From positions 11,206-16,814 of the forward strand of contig WTJL01000045.1 in NCBI GenBank assembly GCA_011524845.1: a DNA stretch of 5,609 nucleotides, in the 5' to 3' direction. The notes under the pieces are model-generated. The model was not told the DNA's origin and searched no databases. It was given only the letters and a program-made list of their open reading frames with translations. This document shows, piece after piece, positions 4,965 through 5,609 of this stretch. Source of the DNA: Flavobacteriales bacterium. GTDB lineage: Bacteria > Bacteroidota > Bacteroidia > Flavobacteriales_D > Sanyastnellaceae. Both the position numbers and the translations under genes were made by a program. Positions within the stretch are counted from its first letter, which is position 1, and each line of letters starts with the position of its first letter.

Positions 4965-5609
4965 GAGCGACACAGCACCCCAAGGAACCCGAATCAACAA
5001 GTACCTCAGCGAGGTCGGACACTGCTCTCGCCGTGCAGCGGACGCTTTGCTTGAGCAAGGGAGAATCACCATCAATGGGGTGGTTCCAGAAATGGGCACG
5101 CGGGTGCAACCGGGCGATCGCGTGGCGGTGGATGGTGTGGAGGTGGCGACAAGCGACCAAGAGCGCATTGTGATCGCTTACCACAAGCCCGTGGGCATTG
5201 TCTGCACCACGGACACCCGACGGGAGAAAGACAACATCATCGACGCCATCAACTTCCCCACCCGGATCTACCCGATCGGGCGTTTGGACAAAATGAGTGA
5301 GGGGCTGATTTTCCTCACCAACGACGGCGACATCGTCAACGACATCCTCCGCGCCCGCTACGGTCACGAGAAGGAATACCACGTGACGGTCAACGGTCCC
5401 ATCACCCCTGAGTTTGTGCAGAAGATGTCTTCGGGGGTGCCCATTTTGGACACGGTGACCTTGCCATGCGAGGTGGAAGCGACCGGGCAGCAGTCGTTCA
5501 AGATCATCTTGAAACAGGGACTGAACCGCCAGATCCGTCGGATGTGTGAGGAGTTGGGCTACCGAGTCCGACGCCTGAAGCGCGTGCGCATCATGAACGT
5601 CGAACTCGG
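4963..5609 (+). CDS. rluF: 23S rRNA pseudouridine synthase RluF (3' partial)
   Basis: Enzymes of the RsuA/RluB/RluE/RluF family isomerise specific uridines in rRNA to pseudouridine; RluF acts on 23S rRNA (U2604 in E. coli numbering). The frame is open from the ATG at 4963 to the window end: 215 codons are visible, and about 290 residues are usual. Residues about 8-62 are an S4 RNA-binding domain (TRINKYLSEVGHCSRRAADA, GRITING). The catalytic domain follows with HKPVGIVCTTD (74-84), IGRLDKMSEGLIFLTNDGD (105-123) with Asp109 as the catalytic residue, HEKEYHVTV (135-143), GVPILDTVT (158-166) and QGLNRQIRRMCEELGY (185-200). The HEKEY, GVPILDTVT and NRQIRRMCE patterns favour RluF over RsuA or RluB. 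No Shine-Dalgarno sequence precedes the ATG, which overlaps the opposing NOS ATG in one CATG. Confidence 0.95.
   Translation, partial: MSDTAPQGTRINKYLSEVGHCSRRAADALLEQGRITINGVVPEMGTRVQPGDRVAVDGVEVATSDQERIVIAYHKPVGIVCTTDTRREKDNIIDAINFPTRIYPIGRLDKMSEGLIFLTNDGDIVNDILRARYGHEKEYHVTVNGPITPEFVQKMSSGVPILDTVTLPCEVEATGQQSFKIILKQGLNRQIRRMCEELGYRVRRLKRVRIMNVEL

Noticed and set aside
4965..5168. Upstream extension of the NOS reading frame to 5168
   Set aside because: These 68 codons are the reverse complement of the rluF S4 domain and show no similarity to NOS N-termini.
4945..5382. Minus-strand open frame of 145 codons
   Set aside because: It is the complement of rluF, whose plus-strand frame carries the S4 domain and the catalytic GRLD motif.

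Overview
The window looks like chromosomal DNA of a moderately GC-rich member of the Bacteroidota. The main reason is the C-terminal end of the first protein, which is a type A sorting domain of the type IX secretion system (T9SS), a system largely confined to that phylum. Weak or absent Shine-Dalgarno sequences and a few TAnnTTTG-like promoter elements agree with this. The lineage cannot be narrowed further from the sequence alone.

Layout, left to right. (1) Positions 1-1419 (+) hold the 3' part of a secreted protein: the tail of a probable cytochrome c domain, a PHM/DBH-type copper monooxygenase module and a T9SS sorting tail. (2) A perfect A8-stem-T8 hairpin at 1438-1469 separates it from a convergent small lipoprotein gene (1486-1821, -). 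(3) purU, formyltetrahydrofolate deformylase (1916-2794, +), is divergent from the lipoprotein gene. (4) Converging on purU is a two-gene minus-strand unit: a complete nitric oxide synthase oxygenase gene (3597-4964), then an AIM24/TIGR00266-family gene (2806-3600). Their stop and start codons overlap as ATGA. (5) rluF, a 23S rRNA pseudouridine synthase (4963 to beyond the window end, +), is divergent from the NOS gene. The ATGs chosen for rluF and the NOS gene share the same CATG palindrome. No gene-free stretch exceeds 300 bases, and no tRNA, rRNA, CRISPR array, insertion sequence or integrase is visible.

The most notable element is the NOS-AIM24 pair. The NOS keeps the heme-ligand Cys, the substrate Glu and the pterin-site Trp residues of the family. 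It departs from the family at the Trp of the NGWYMGTE motif (His here), has a Leu at a position that is Val in murine iNOS, and carries a C-terminal tail of about 48 residues. No reductase domain or dedicated redox partner is encoded in the window. PurU produces tetrahydrofolate, which bacterial NOS can use as a pterin cofactor in vitro, so its adjacency may be meaningful. The genes converge, however, and any functional link is speculation.
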